This document shows, piece after piece, positions 1-6,401 of a DNA stretch of 6,401 bases. The DNA is from Rhodospirillaceae bacterium. GTDB taxonomy: Bacteria; Pseudomonadota; Alphaproteobacteria; Rhodospirillales; Magnetovibrionaceae. The translations under genes were made by a program, and so were the position numbers. Each line of letters begins with the position of its first letter. Positions within the stretch are counted from its first letter, which is position 1. Under the pieces are notes generated by a model. The model did not search any database and had not been told where the DNA came from. It saw nothing but the letters and a program-made list of their open reading frames with translations. The DNA lies in contig NVSZ01000002.1 in the NCBI GenBank assembly GCA_002732845.1, positions 39,357 through 45,757 of the forward strand. Direction: 5' to 3'.

Positions 1-1
1 T

Positions 2-382
2 CGGGAACCAAAATTGGAAGGCCGTTGCGGGGCTTGTGAATATACCAAACTGTGCGGTGGATGTCGGGCGCGTCCATTGGCTAGAGATGGCAACGTCATG
101 GGCGAAGACTTTTTGTGTAGTTATGAACCTCAGGGCGGAGCCGTCATTGAACCGCTTGTTGATGTGCAATCGAACATGCCTTGGGCCTCGGGAGCCGAAA
201 ATGTGCTCGCCAAAATTCCATCTTTCGTCCGCCGTTTTGTGCGGCAACGGGCCGAAGATTTGGTGCGCAAACAAGGTGGCCGGGAAGTCACCGCCGCCAT
301 TATGGGCGAGTTGGCCCGAAACCGTTTTAAGGGTCGTGGCGGCAGTTACGGACGCAAACCGACAGGAGGGGCCAAATCATGA
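2..382 (+). CDS. Radical SAM/SPASM protein with PCP_red-like C-terminal domain (NirJ/AhbC/AhbD-like), 5'-truncated
   Basis: Only the last 126 codons are present; the frame is open to the left edge, so the radical SAM core and its CxxxCxxC cluster lie outside the window. The visible part starts with a SPASM-type cysteine cluster: codons at 26, 35, 53 and 62 give CGACEYTKLCGGCRAR, and a further Cys at 116 lies in the LCSYEP segment. This closely resembles the auxiliary Fe-S cluster region of the tetrapyrrole-modifying radical SAM enzymes NirJ, AhbC and AhbD. A helical tail follows (about 200-330, AKIPSFVRRFVRQRAEDLVR then REVTAAIMGELARNRF). It looks like the PCP_red domain (Pfam PF08369) also found at the C-terminus of the dark-operative protochlorophyllide reductase subunit BchB/ChlB. 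The stop overlaps the next start as ATGA, so the two are probably translationally coupled. A heme or heme-d1-type tetrapyrrole substrate is inferred from the family and the neighbour; the exact reaction cannot be told from this fragment. Confidence 0.85.
   Translation, partial: REPKLEGRCGACEYTKLCGGCRARPLARDGNVMGEDFLCSYEPQGGAVIEPLVDVQSNMPWASGAENVLAKIPSFVRRFVRQRAEDLVRKQGGREVTAAIMGELARNRFKGRGGSYGRKPTGGAKS
364..369 (+). promoter_or_regulatory. Shine-Dalgarno site for the protoporphyrinogen oxidase-like gene
   Basis: AGGAGG lies 9 bases before the ATG at 379, inside the 3' end of the upstream gene. It is a full-consensus site and fixes the start of the oxidase at the ATGA overlap. Confidence 0.75.
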
Positions 383-1773
383 ATGTTGACGTGGCCATTA
401 TTGGCGGCGGTGTATCCGGTTTGGCAACCGCATGGGAACTTGACGCCAAGGGGTATTCAACGGTTGTTCTGGAACGCCAAGTGCGTACGGGCGGTCATGC
501 GTTTTCTGAAAACATATCCGGATTTATGATGGAACATGGCCCTAGTACCATCAATGCCTTTGATCCATTGGCGCAAAATGTGTCGACTCGTTTGGGGATT
601 TTGAGCGATCAAGCCTATTTGGGTGATGGTGTTAAACAACGTTATTTGGTTGATAATGGTATGTTGAAGGCTATTCCCATCCATCCCTTTGGGTTCATGA
701 CGGCAAATTATATGTCATTGCCCGGGCGCTTGCGGATGATGATGGAACCCTTTGTGCCGCGTGGAAAAAGCGGTACGGAAGAAACCATCCAAGATTATAT
801 CACCCGTCGATTTGGTTCTGAATTTTGTGAACGTATTATTGATCCTTTGGTCGGCGGGCTTTATGCCGGACGCGCCAGTGAATTGTCTATGCCTTCGGTA
901 TTTCCAAAAATGCTGGCCTTAGAAGAAAAGTACGGGTCGGTCGCCAAAGGCATGCTCAGCAAATTTTTCAAGGGGGGTAATATGCCCTCTAAAAGACTGT
1001 TTTCATGGAATGGCGGAATTGGCACCCTTTCCAGAGCTTTAGAGGCTCACGTTAAAAACGTGCAAACAGGTGTCACGGTGCGGAGTATCCGCAAAACCAA
1101 AACAGGGTATCAAGTTGATTGTGGAGACCGTGGACCGATCCAAGCCAAAAGTGTGGTGATTGCCACCCAGCCTCATGTAGCGTCTGGTTTGTTGAGCACG
1201 GTCGATGTTGAAGGTGCCGAGGCCGCCCATTCGATTTCAACACCACCGTTGGCCGTAGTGTTTTTAGGATATAAACGTGAACAGGTTTCTCATCCTCTGG
1301 ATGGTTTGGGCTTTCTTGCCGCAGAAATGGAAAACATCGGCCTGACGGGAGCACAGTTCAGTTCCACCATGTTCCCCGGTCGAGCACCAAGCGGATGCGT
1401 ATCCATAACGGCCTATGTCGGCGGTGCACGCCACCCAGAATTGGCGCGTTTGCCAGAACAAGATTTACTTCAATTGGCGCAAAAACGTTTGGGGTCATTG
1501 TTGGGGATTCAAGGTGAGCCTCTGGTCGCACGGGTCCGCCACTGGCATTTGGGGCTGCCGCAATATCAACTGGGTCACAGCACCATTGTCCAAACGCTGG
1601 AAGACACGAGCCAGCGTAACCCCGGCCTATTTTTGACCGGAAATTATTTTAAGGGGCCGTCGGTTGCGGCTTGCCTTGGCAAAGCTCAAAATACGTCTTC
1701 GTCGGTGGCAGAATTTCTGAAATCTTCGACTGACCAGCAGGACTACTTTTCCGGCAAACAAGCCTGTAATTGA
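379..1773 (+). CDS. FAD-dependent protoporphyrinogen oxidase-like protein (HemG/HemY superfamily)
   Basis: This 464-residue protein has the usual length of oxygen-dependent protoporphyrinogen/coproporphyrinogen oxidases, which convert the porphyrinogen to the porphyrin late in heme synthesis. Residues 5-14 (VAIIGGGVSG) form the FAD-binding Rossmann GxGxxG motif, with E32 at the end of the second strand for the ribose and the RxGG element at 36-39. The family signature GFMMEHGPSTI follows at about 48-58. The middle holds the characteristic RRFGSEFCERIIDPLVGGLY and AGRASELSM segments, and the C-terminus has LFLTGNYFKGPSVAACLG (T420-G421-N422), the second FAD-contacting motif. No signal peptide is seen, so it is probably cytoplasmic or membrane-associated. 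Its coupling to a NirJ/Ahb-like radical SAM gene supports a tetrapyrrole role. HpnE-type squalene desaturases and carotenoid desaturases share the fold, but the middle region fits protoporphyrinogen oxidase better. Protoporphyrinogen versus coproporphyrinogen specificity cannot be decided by eye. Confidence 0.88.
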   Translation: MNVDVAIIGGGVSGLATAWELDAKGYSTVVLERQVRTGGHAFSENISGFMMEHGPSTINAFDPLAQNVSTRLGILSDQAYLGDGVKQRYLVDNGMLKAIPIHPFGFMTANYMSLPGRLRMMMEPFVPRGKSGTEETIQDYITRRFGSEFCERIIDPLVGGLYAGRASELSMPSVFPKMLALEEKYGSVAKGMLSKFFKGGNMPSKRLFSWNGGIGTLSRALEAHVKNVQTGVTVRSIRKTKTGYQVDCGDRGPIQAKSVVIATQPHVASGLLSTVDVEGAEAAHSISTPPLAVVFLGYKREQVSHPLDGLGFLAAEMENIGLTGAQFSSTMFPGRAPSGCVSITAYVGGARHPELARLPEQDLLQLAQKRLGSLLGIQGEPLVARVRHWHLGLPQYQLGHSTIVQTLEDTSQRNPGLFLTGNYFKGPSVAACLGKAQNTSSSVAEFLKSSTDQQDYFSGKQACN

Positions 1774-1787
1774 AATCGGAATTTCGA

Positions 1788-2288
1788 ATGTTCATATATA
1801 GAGGACTGGCGTGCTTAATCATTGGTGGAACGCTGTTGCAATCGAACGTGGTTCTGGCTGAAGAATGTTCGTCTTGGCAAGACCTGCGCCCATATGTGCA
1901 GAAATTTTATGAACTAGATGACACTCATAAAGATAATCTGGTCCGTCACTTCAATGCCTTAGATCCGCGCACGGACCTGCACCCTGATCGCGTTGGTTAT
2001 GGCTGGTTTGGCGGTGAAATGCTGGTCAAATTGTATATGATTCAAGAAGACTGTGTGATTCTCGACCGTTATTACCCGCGTACTATAGTGTGGAAATTAA
2101 TGGGGGGTGGTTCCGGTTCCGGCCTTGACCTTGATAAATCTGGAAAAAGCTATGCTGAGGCCTTGGCAAAACGCAATATCGCACAGGATAAAGCTGCGCT
2201 GCGCGTGCGAAAGTTCATGGAGCAGCAACCCGAAGAAGAATTCCGACCAAATGAAGACGATGTTATCCTTGATCAAGACATTAACTGA
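1788..2288 (+). CDS. Predicted secreted protein of unknown function
   Basis: I do not recognise this family. The protein is 166 residues from the ATG at 1788. That start is chosen because CGGA lies 7 bases upstream; an in-frame TTG at 1770, overlapping the oxidase stop, would add six residues but has no visible ribosome site. Residues 1-24 form a signal peptide: Arg5, a hydrophobic stretch of about 7-17, and cleavage probably after VVLA (A24), so the mature protein should be periplasmic or exported. The mature part has two cysteines (C27 and C89) that could form a disulfide. It also has an aromatic/Gly segment VGYGWFGGEML at 69-79, a glycine-rich GGGSGSG stretch, and a very acidic tail (EEEFRPNEDDVILDQDIN). 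No CxxCH heme site or catalytic motif is seen. It lies between tetrapyrrole genes and a signalling module; a role in sensing or binding in the envelope is a guess from context only. Confidence 0.75.
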   Translation: MFIYRGLACLIIGGTLLQSNVVLAEECSSWQDLRPYVQKFYELDDTHKDNLVRHFNALDPRTDLHPDRVGYGWFGGEMLVKLYMIQEDCVILDRYYPRTIVWKLMGGGSGSGLDLDKSGKSYAEALAKRNIAQDKAALRVRKFMEQQPEEEFRPNEDDVILDQDIN

Positions 2289-2297
2289 AGACCACGT

Positions 2298-2308
2298 GTT
2301 CTTAGAAC
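2298..2308. repeat. Perfect 5-bp inverted repeat next to a CACGTG palindrome; possible operator
   Basis: GTTCT-T-AGAAC is a perfect palindrome with one central base. It shares its first G with the palindrome CACGTG at 2293-2298. Both lie in the only noncoding gap of the series (2289-2383), upstream of the 108-residue membrane protein and the kinase. The position suits an operator, but arms this short can arise by chance and no known regulator site is recognised. Confidence 0.25.
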
Positions 2309-2331
2309 CTTATGGGCGACGAATGCGTAAA

Positions 2332-2337
2332 TACAAT
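2332..2337 (+). promoter_or_regulatory. Weak candidate -10 element for an internal promoter
   Basis: TACAAT differs from the sigma-70 consensus TATAAT at one base and lies 47 bases before the TTG start at 2384. No convincing -35 is found 16-18 bases upstream (the best options match about 2 of 6). If used, it would give the membrane protein, kinase and regulator their own transcript. It would need an activator or an extended contact. Confidence 0.15.
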
Positions 2338-2370
2338 GCTATGCTGTTTTCAGGACTTTCCGTCTTGAAA

Positions 2371-2376
2371 GAGAGG
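2371..2376 (+). promoter_or_regulatory. Shine-Dalgarno site deciding a TTG start
   Basis: GAGAGG lies 7 bases before the TTG at 2384. No in-frame ATG lies near the 5' end of this frame, so this purine-rich site at good spacing is the main reason to accept a TTG start for the small membrane protein. Confidence 0.6.
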
Positions 2377-2383
2377 TTAGACT

Positions 2384-2710
2384 TTGTCTGAAGAGATTCA
2401 CAGTAACGGCCTAGGCTTAAAGGGTGTTTCGGTCATTTTCGCGATCACGGCGGCGATTTTGATCTCTGTGTTTAATGGGGCCGAGTGGCGCGCGGAAAAT
2501 GAATTGCTTCCCCGGTATTGTGATAATCCAGAGGCCCACCTAAATATCGTTCATCAAATTCTCACCAAAAAAACCCCTGCAGGTGATCAGACACGACGTC
2601 CCTACATCATTGCCGCAAAGCTTTTGTATATTGTTCCTCGCGAGGATGAAGAATCAGTGGACAATTATATTTTGCGTCTGCGTTTTGAAGTTTATAGGAG
2701 TTGCCGATGA
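2384..2710 (+). CDS. Small single-pass membrane protein of unknown function
   Basis: This 108-residue protein starts at TTG, supported by GAGAGG 7 bases upstream. I do not recognise the family. Residues 14-30 (GVSVIFAITAAILISVF) form one hydrophobic segment, best read as an uncleaved anchor. The remaining 78 residues probably face the periplasm if the short N-terminus with K13 stays inside. This domain begins EWRAENELLPRYCDNPEAHL, has a basic middle (TKKTPAGDQTRRP) and ends RLRFEVYRSCR. C46 and C107 could pair as a disulfide if it is exported. Its stop overlaps the kinase start as ATGA, so the two are probably made in a fixed ratio. Together with the predicted topology, this suggests an accessory subunit for the periplasmic sensor of that kinase. 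That role is inference from context; no motif shows it directly. Confidence 0.72.
   Translation: MSEEIHSNGLGLKGVSVIFAITAAILISVFNGAEWRAENELLPRYCDNPEAHLNIVHQILTKKTPAGDQTRRPYIIAAKLLYIVPREDEESVDNYILRLRFEVYRSCR
2696..2700 (+). promoter_or_regulatory. Shine-Dalgarno site deciding the kinase start
   Basis: AGGAG ends 6 bases before the ATG at 2707, while the in-frame TTG at 2701 directly abuts it and could not use it. The site therefore favours ATG 2707, which also forms the ATGA overlap with the upstream stop. Confidence 0.7.
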
Positions 2711-5058
2711 AAAAAACTCCTCCGACTGTTGTATCAGGACGTTTTTCAGAAAGCATTCGTAGTCGTTTGATGATCTGGTTTGCCGTTGCTGCTGTGGGAG
2801 CGGTTTTGCCAGGAGCGGCGGTGGTTTATTTCGCAGGTTTGGAACGTATTCAAGAAGATCTCAAGCAAAATTTTTGTCAGATTGCCGAACGCAGTGCCCA
2901 TAATTTTGAAAACCAAATTCTAAATGAATTTCAGTTTATTCAAGAAATTTCCAATGACACACAAACCGCTCGGATTTTCCATGAACGCCAACGTCGTTAT
3001 GAAAGTGAAAGTGCTTATATAGGGGCGGGAGAAAAAGACGTACTTTATCCGACAACAAATAAAATTTCGGACATTCATATCGGCTTGTCTTTTCGGTTGC
3101 AGGTATATCAGGGGCTTCGATCTTCGATCATGACTCATTTATCACTTTATGATCGGGGTGGAAATTTGGTGGGGGACAGTGATCGGAAAAAAGCCATCGG
3201 TCGTGATGATCGTGTTTGGTATGATGATGTTAAGGCCCATAATAATTATTTTCGTTATATCAATGTTGACACTACCACGAGCAAACTAATCCTTGTGACG
3301 GCGGTGTTGGAAGGCTTGGATATTGTTGGTTATGCCTTGGGAGAATATAACTTAAAGGCCATGGATGAGCGAACGTTGCAAACCCAAAAGGCTCATTTTG
3401 GAAAAACTGGCCGGGCTTTCATGCTGGATGCAAATGGTAAAATGTTGCTGGGGGAAGTCGTTGCAGGCCAATCCTCGAATGTCTCGGATGACATCTTAAA
3501 AATCATGCCGAAAGAAAAAGGATTTGCTCCGATTATAAGTCGTTCCTTTTTTATGAAACAAATTTGGTCGCCATTTTCTACGCGCAAACAAGTCGCCTGT
3601 TTGGCTCCGTTGGATGAGCTTAACCAAGTGTTTGTGGAATATGGTTTCCCCAGCTGGGGGGTGGTGGTGACACAGTCACCCGAAGAAAGTTATGCAACTT
3701 TATTTGGCTCTATTCGGAATTTTGTTTTTGTTGGTTTTATAGGTGCGCTGGGGGCAGCCCTGCTGGGCATTTCCATGGCGTGGCGGATTACGGCTCCACT
3801 TAAACATCTTGAAAGGGGTGTGCAACGTTTTGCTATTGGCGAACGTGATTTTCAGGTGGATGCAGATGAGAACGATGAAGTTGGAGATTTGGTCCGTGAA
3901 TTTAATCACATGGCCCAGCGGGTCGAAGCCTCGGAACAAAAATTGAAAGCTTTTGCCATGGCTGTGGAAAATTCTGCGGACGCTATTGTCATGGTTCGTC
4001 CAACGGGAATTATTTATTATACAAACCCTGCCTTTGAAAAGGTAACGGGGTATTCATCCGCCGAAGCGGTGGGGAAGAAGCCTTCGATTTTACGAGTTGA
4101 AAGTACGCCAGATGAAACTTATCAGGCTTTATGGAAATCGATTGCCGCTAAAAAACCATGGTGCGGTGAATTGCATAACCGACGCAAAAACGGTGAAGTT
4201 TATCCGGTCGAATTAACGGTTAGCCCGGTGCTGGATGAACACGACGAAATTGTTTCGGTACTGGGTATTCACCGAGACATTACGTTGGCCAGAGAATATC
4301 GTGAAAACCTAGAACGTGAAGTTGAAGAACGGTCTCGACAAATTGTTGAAACACAAGGCCTGACCACTGTTGGTCGTATGGCCAGTATGATTGCCCACGA
4401 TCTTAGAAATGCTTTGACGACGGTTAAAATGAACTTGCAAATTCTTGCCCGACGCCATGAAGCCACCGAAGATATTGAACATCAATATTGTAACATTGGT
4501 CTTGGTCAGGTCCGTTACATGGAAGACTTTTTGACCGACATGTTGAGTTTTGCGCGGCCTTCCAATCTTCAATGTGAATGGCACGATTTGAATGAGATAC
4601 TGGATGAGGTGATGTCTGCGGTGTCGTTGTCTGCCCTAGAAAAAGAAGTTGAAGTCGCGTTGGATGTCGACATGTTTCTTCCTCGGGCGTTTTGTGATCG
4701 CAACAAAATTGTGGCTGTTTTGCGCAATATTTTTGACAATGCGTTTCTTGCCATGCCCGATGGCGGTAAGGTTTTGGCGGTGACTGAAGTTTTTGAACCA
4801 AAAGAGCAAAATGGGCAAATGTATATTCTTGTTTCGGTAACGGACACAGGAACGGGGATCGAGGAGGAAAACCTTGCCAGTGTGTTTGATCCATTTTTCA
4901 CCACCCGCGTTAAAGGCACCGGGTTAGGGCTGGCCATTGTTAAACGCGCGATTGAACAACATAGGGGAGAAATTACTGTACGCTCAACAGTCGGTGAAGG
5001 CACGACCTTCAGCTTCACCTTACCCGTAAATGATAAAAACAATTCAACTCAAGGATAA
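2707..5058 (+). CDS. Membrane sensor histidine kinase (Cache-like sensor, HAMP, PAS, HisKA, HATPase_c)
   Basis: This 783-residue kinase autophosphorylates on a histidine and should pass the phosphate to the regulator encoded 5 bases downstream. Membrane segments lie at about 21-45 and 339-358. Between them is a periplasmic region of about 290 residues that resembles a double Cache sensor, with DDRVWYDDVKAH, GYALGEYNLKAM and GKTGRAFMLDANGKML. HAMP follows from about 360 (RITAPLKHLERGV), then PAS/PAC at about 416-525 (AMAVENSADAIVMV to HRDIT) and a coiled coil (EYRENLEREVEERSRQIVE). HisKA contains H564 in MIAHDLRNALT. HATPase_c has the N box N674-x3-N678 (NIFDNAF), the G1 box D713TGTG and the G2 box GTGLGLAIVKR from 737. 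The catalytic part resembles NtrB/AtoS/ZraS-type kinases, which usually pair with sigma-54 activators. All core boxes are intact, so it should be active. The H box has Asn-Ala where many relatives have Asn-Pro. The ligand is unknown; Cache domains generally bind small molecules. Confidence 0.92.
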   Translation: MKKTPPTVVSGRFSESIRSRLMIWFAVAAVGAVLPGAAVVYFAGLERIQEDLKQNFCQIAERSAHNFENQILNEFQFIQEISNDTQTARIFHERQRRYESESAYIGAGEKDVLYPTTNKISDIHIGLSFRLQVYQGLRSSIMTHLSLYDRGGNLVGDSDRKKAIGRDDRVWYDDVKAHNNYFRYINVDTTTSKLILVTAVLEGLDIVGYALGEYNLKAMDERTLQTQKAHFGKTGRAFMLDANGKMLLGEVVAGQSSNVSDDILKIMPKEKGFAPIISRSFFMKQIWSPFSTRKQVACLAPLDELNQVFVEYGFPSWGVVVTQSPEESYATLFGSIRNFVFVGFIGALGAALLGISMAWRITAPLKHLERGVQRFAIGERDFQVDADENDEVGDLVREFNHMAQRVEASEQKLKAFAMAVENSADAIVMVRPTGIIYYTNPAFEKVTGYSSAEAVGKKPSILRVESTPDETYQALWKSIAAKKPWCGELHNRRKNGEVYPVELTVSPVLDEHDEIVSVLGIHRDITLAREYRENLEREVEERSRQIVETQGLTTVGRMASMIAHDLRNALTTVKMNLQILARRHEATEDIEHQYCNIGLGQVRYMEDFLTDMLSFARPSNLQCEWHDLNEILDEVMSAVSLSALEKEVEVALDVDMFLPRAFCDRNKIVAVLRNIFDNAFLAMPDGGKVLAVTEVFEPKEQNGQMYILVSVTDTGTGIEEENLASVFDPFFTTRVKGTGLGLAIVKRAIEQHRGEITVRSTVGEGTTFSFTLPVNDKNNSTQG

Positions 5059-5063
5059 GATAA

Positions 5064-6401
5064 ATGCCTCAGTTACTCGTAATCGATGATGATGAAGCGA
5101 TTGTGCAAACGTTGGCTCTGCATTTTGGGCAATTGGGCTTTGAGGTTTTTACGGCCAGTGACTCTCTGCAGGGCTTGGCTCAAGTGGACAGTCATGACAT
5201 TGATGTGGTGATATCCGATATCAATATGCCGGGTCAGGATGGGCTTTGGCTTTTGGAAAAAATTAATGAAAATCATCCCGGTATTCCCGTCATCATGATT
5301 ACCGCTTTTCATGATTTAGATAATACCGTTGCGGCCATGCACGGGGGGGCGGTCGATTTTGTTCCTAAACCCATTGACTTGGAAGAACTGGAAAACGCCA
5401 TTGAGCGGGCGTTAAAAGCACACCAAAAAGGCAATGTCGAAGACGATGCTTTGGTGATGGGCGACGATTATAAAGTCATGCCACGGGGCATCGTTGGGTC
5501 CAGTCGGTCCATGCAAAATGTCTTTAGAGCGGTCGCTATGGTTTCTCAAAGTCCGGTGTCGGTTTTGCTGTTGGGCGAGTCCGGCACGGGTAAAGAACGA
5601 GTCTCGCGGGCTGTTCATGATGCCAGTCCGCAATCTGGTCAGCCTTTTGTTGCGGTGAACTGTGCGGCTCTGGTGGAAACCTTGCTGGAAAGTGAATTGT
5701 TTGGCCATGAACGCGGAGCCTTTACCGGTGCTGTGTCAGCCCATAAAGGCAAGGTTGAAGTCGCGGGAGAAGGCACATTATTCTTGGATGAAATCGCAGA
5801 AATGTCGATGGCGATGCAAGGTAAATTGTTAAGATTGCTAGAGGAACGTGAATATTCCCCGGTGGGCAGTACCAAGATTAAAACCAGCAAGGCTCGTTTT
5901 ATCGCCGCAACAAATGTGGATTTGAAAGAACGGGTCGAAGAAGGACGTTTTCGCGAAGACTTATATTATCGCATCAATGTTTTTTCTATTTCCATTCCGC
6001 CCCTGCGCGAACGCCGCGAAGATATTTCGCTTTTGGTGCGACACTTGTTGGCAAAAATAAATGCCGAAACCCAAAAAAATATTTGCCGCGTGCCGTTGGA
6101 TGTGATGAACGCACTAAATCAATTTGATTGGCCGGGTAATGTCCGTGAACTTGAAAATGTCTTATTAAAAGCTTGTGTTTTGTCCACAGGCGATACCCTG
6201 CAATTGTCTAACCTACCACCAGAACTGATTTCTTCTTCCAACGGCGAGGACCTTACAAAACCGCAAAACTTAAACGATACGGCGCAATTGATCTCTTTAA
6301 AGGAACTTGAATATCAACATATTTGTCGCGTGTTGGCCTGTACGGGGTGGCATAAAGGCAAAAGTTGCGAAATTCTGGGGGTCAGTCGGCCACGGTTGGA
6401 A
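5064..6401 (+). CDS. NtrC-family sigma-54-dependent response regulator, 3'-truncated
   Basis: The 446 visible residues start at ATG 5064, with AAGGA 8 bases upstream and 5 bases after the kinase stop; the frame is still open at the right edge. The N-terminal receiver has the acidic triad D8-D9-D10, phospho-acceptor D52 (SDINMPG), T80 and K102 (FVPKP). The AAA+ domain has Walker A at 171-178 (GESGTGKE) and an intact GAFTGA loop at 218-223, the contact for sigma-54 RNA polymerase. It also has Walker B D242-E243 (LFLDE), arginines R297 and R303 in RFREDLYYRINVF, and sensor II WPGNVREL with R361. The end (ELEYQHICRVLACTGWHKGK, then SCEILGVSRPRLE) is the start of a Fis-type helix-turn-helix, so only the last part is missing. 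It should bind upstream DNA and activate sigma-54 promoters once phosphorylated by the neighbouring kinase. Target genes are not in view and no convincing sigma-54 promoter was found in the window. Confidence 0.94.
   Translation, partial: MPQLLVIDDDEAIVQTLALHFGQLGFEVFTASDSLQGLAQVDSHDIDVVISDINMPGQDGLWLLEKINENHPGIPVIMITAFHDLDNTVAAMHGGAVDFVPKPIDLEELENAIERALKAHQKGNVEDDALVMGDDYKVMPRGIVGSSRSMQNVFRAVAMVSQSPVSVLLLGESGTGKERVSRAVHDASPQSGQPFVAVNCAALVETLLESELFGHERGAFTGAVSAHKGKVEVAGEGTLFLDEIAEMSMAMQGKLLRLLEEREYSPVGSTKIKTSKARFIAATNVDLKERVEEGRFREDLYYRINVFSISIPPLRERREDISLLVRHLLAKINAETQKNICRVPLDVMNALNQFDWPGNVRELENVLLKACVLSTGDTLQLSNLPPELISSSNGEDLTKPQNLNDTAQLISLKELEYQHICRVLACTGWHKGKSCEILGVSRPRLE

Noticed and set aside
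1048..1062. Perfect inverted repeat CACGTT-AAA-AACGTG, hairpin-like.
   Set aside because: It lies deep inside the oxidase coding sequence with no T-run after it; most likely chance.
1806..1814. Cys9 in GLAC of the secreted protein as a lipoprotein lipobox.
   Set aside because: The cysteine precedes most of the hydrophobic core instead of following it, so signal peptidase I cleavage after A24 is the better reading.
1875..1889. GG-N10-GC arrangement (TGGCAAG...GC) resembling a sigma-54 promoter.
   Set aside because: The -12 half lacks the TTGC consensus and the site lies inside the secreted-protein gene just after its signal peptide.
2356..2371. CTTTC-CGTCTT-GAAAG stem as a terminator in the gap.
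   Set aside because: Only 5 bp, AT-containing, and followed by a purine-rich ribosome site, not a T-run.
2107..2391. Open frame of 94 codons overlapping the 3' end of the secreted-protein gene and the gap.
   Set aside because: Most of it is in another frame of a gene with a clear signal peptide; no ribosome site or recognisable motif supports it. A frameshifted C-terminus of the upstream gene was considered, but that protein ends naturally in an acidic tail.
4424..5042. Long minus-strand open frames (about 156 codons) opposite the kinase catalytic domain.
   Set aside because: They mirror the HisKA and HATPase_c coding region, which has intact motifs on the + strand; their translations show no recognisable domain.

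Overview
The window comes from a Gram-negative bacterium with moderate GC content. The gene types suggest a proteobacterium, possibly an alphaproteobacterium of the Rhodospirillales kind; this is inferred from gene content and style and was not measured. Every recognisable gene lies on the + strand. They form a nearly unbroken series of six reading frames joined by overlapping stop/start codons or very short gaps, so the window looks like one operon, or two closely abutting ones. No tRNA, rRNA, CRISPR array, insertion sequence or strong terminator was seen.

Region 1 (1-1773) is a tetrapyrrole (heme-type) module. It begins with the C-terminal end of a radical SAM/SPASM protein of the NirJ/Ahb type, carrying a PCP_red-like tail. 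An ATGA overlap leads into a complete FAD-dependent protoporphyrinogen oxidase-like protein of the HemG/HemY superfamily.

Region 2 (about 1770-2710) holds two small proteins I do not recognise. One is a predicted secreted protein with a cleavable signal peptide. The other is a 108-residue protein with a single N-terminal membrane anchor and a TTG start. The 95-base gap between them (2289-2383) is the only real break in the series. It contains two abutting palindromes and a weak -10-like hexamer.

Region 3 (2707-6401) is a two-component system. A membrane histidine kinase (periplasmic Cache-like sensor, HAMP, PAS, HisKA, HATPase_c) is followed 5 bases later by an NtrC-family sigma-54-dependent response regulator. 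The regulator runs off the right edge within its Fis-type helix-turn-helix, probably only a few tens of residues short of its end.

Taken together, the anchored 108-residue protein overlaps the kinase gene and may be a partner of its sensor. The secreted protein overlaps the oxidase gene. The layout raises the possibility that an envelope signal is linked to tetrapyrrole chemistry through sigma-54-dependent transcription, but the target genes are not visible here and this link is inference.
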